Assembly (NCBI GenBank): GCA_023260355.1
Contig: JALQVJ010000445.1
Location: forward strand, 1 to 5,819
Length of the DNA stretch: 5,819 bases
From: Burkholderiaceae bacterium
GTDB lineage: Bacteria; Pseudomonadota; Gammaproteobacteria; Burkholderiales; Burkholderiaceae_C
Direction of reading: 5' to 3'
Made by a program: the position numbers and the translations under genes. Shown here piece by piece: positions 5,619-5,819 of the stretch; the stretch's first letter is position 1, and the number at the start of each line of letters is the position of its first letter. The notes below the pieces were generated by a model that worked only from the letters and a program-made list of their open reading frames with translations, was not told where the DNA came from and did no database searches.

Positions 5619-5819
5619 GTGCGCCGCCTTTCTGCAGCCCTGCTTCGCGCTCAAAGCGGGGCGAGCTCGGTCCACGTCCTGTTGGTTGGGGCGCCCGCTT
5701 CTCTGGTGGCAACTGTTGCCCAAGGGTGGTCCCCGACGGCCCCCCACCTGCGATTGGTCACGCTCAACCCCAGCGCCACCGAGGCTGGGGTCTCGGCGTT
5801 CAGCGGCCATGCGATCGAT
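5619..5819 (+). CDS. Unidentified protein, 5' part, open to right window edge
   Basis: I do not recognise this product. The frame opens after TAG at 5610-5612 and stays open for 67 codons to the edge; GTG 5619 is the first possible start and there is no in-frame ATG. The translation begins VRRLSAALLRAQSG and has two alternating hydrophobic stretches, VHVLLVGAPASLVATVA (about residues 19-35) and LRLVTLNPSATE (about 45-56), which resemble beta-strand/turn patterns of a Rossmann-like alpha/beta domain; this is an impression, not a family match. No Shine-Dalgarno precedes the GTG. All three plus-strand frames are open here because of high G+C, so the open frame alone is weak evidence; the protein-like composition favours this frame. 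It may be the second gene of a yggX operon, or the true start may differ. Confidence 0.42.
   Translation, partial: MRRLSAALLRAQSGASSVHVLLVGAPASLVATVAQGWSPTAPHLRLVTLNPSATEAGVSAFSGHAID
5767..5791. repeat. 8-bp perfect hairpin in the right-edge reading frame
   Basis: ACCCCAGC (5767-5774) and GCTGGGGT (5784-5791) form a perfect 8-bp stem with a 9-nt loop. CCGAG in the loop (5779-5783) also complements CTCGG just downstream (5792-5796). There is no T-run on either side, so it is not a classical terminator. Confidence 0.65.

Noticed and set aside
5611..5633. Possible terminator after yggX: AGGC / GCCT arms followed by TTTCT
   Set aside because: The stem is only 4 bp with an 11-nt loop and the T-run is interrupted, so it is too weak to call; it also overlaps the possible GTG start at 5619.
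5767..5796. H-type pseudoknot from the two interleaved stems
   Set aside because: No nucleotides separate the 3' arm of the 8-bp stem from the 3' arm of the second stem, so no linker could cross the first stem. The two stems can only be alternatives.
5481..5810. 109-codon minus-strand open frame at the right end
   Set aside because: It overlaps the conserved end of yggX, and its Arg/Gly/Pro-rich product looks like a shadow of G+C-rich DNA.

Overview
The window looks like a chromosomal housekeeping segment of a betaproteobacterium, most likely of the family Comamonadaceae (Burkholderiales). I base this on high G+C content, the near family-standard sequence of the N-acetylglutamate synthase (FVPWFRSVAPYIH start, NTPMAG and KYNWDR motifs), and the recognisable set hrpA, argA, dsbB and yggX. 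I cannot name a genus from sequence alone.

Layout from left to right. Positions 1-3228 (minus strand) hold the first 1076 codons of a DEAH-box RNA helicase of the HrpA family, and the gene runs off the left edge. An 81-bp divergent intergenic region (3229-3309) separates it from argA (3310-4647, plus), a complete 445-residue N-acetylglutamate synthase for the first step of arginine synthesis. argA converges on dsbB (4634-5164, minus), a complete 176-residue inner-membrane disulfide/quinone oxidoreductase, and the two genes share their last 14 bp. A 168-bp divergent region (5165-5332) rich in short inverted repeats leads to yggX (5333-5605, plus), a complete 90-residue Fe(2+)-trafficking and oxidative-damage-protection protein with a good ribosome binding site. 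From 5619 to the right edge (plus) an open frame of 67 codons is probably the start of a further gene that I do not recognise.

The genes do not form one pathway. hrpA and argA probably share a divergent control region. dsbB and yggX share another, and both relate to redox and oxidative stress, but shared control of the two is only an inference.

I found no mobile element, tRNA, rRNA, CRISPR array or clear new biological system. The long plus-strand open frames inside positions 1-3200 are best explained as antisense shadows of hrpA. The points most worth checking are the two starts without a Shine-Dalgarno sequence in the hrpA/argA divergent region, the competing inverted repeats between dsbB and yggX, an 18-bp perfect palindrome inside hrpA, and the unidentified right-edge reading frame with its strong hairpin.
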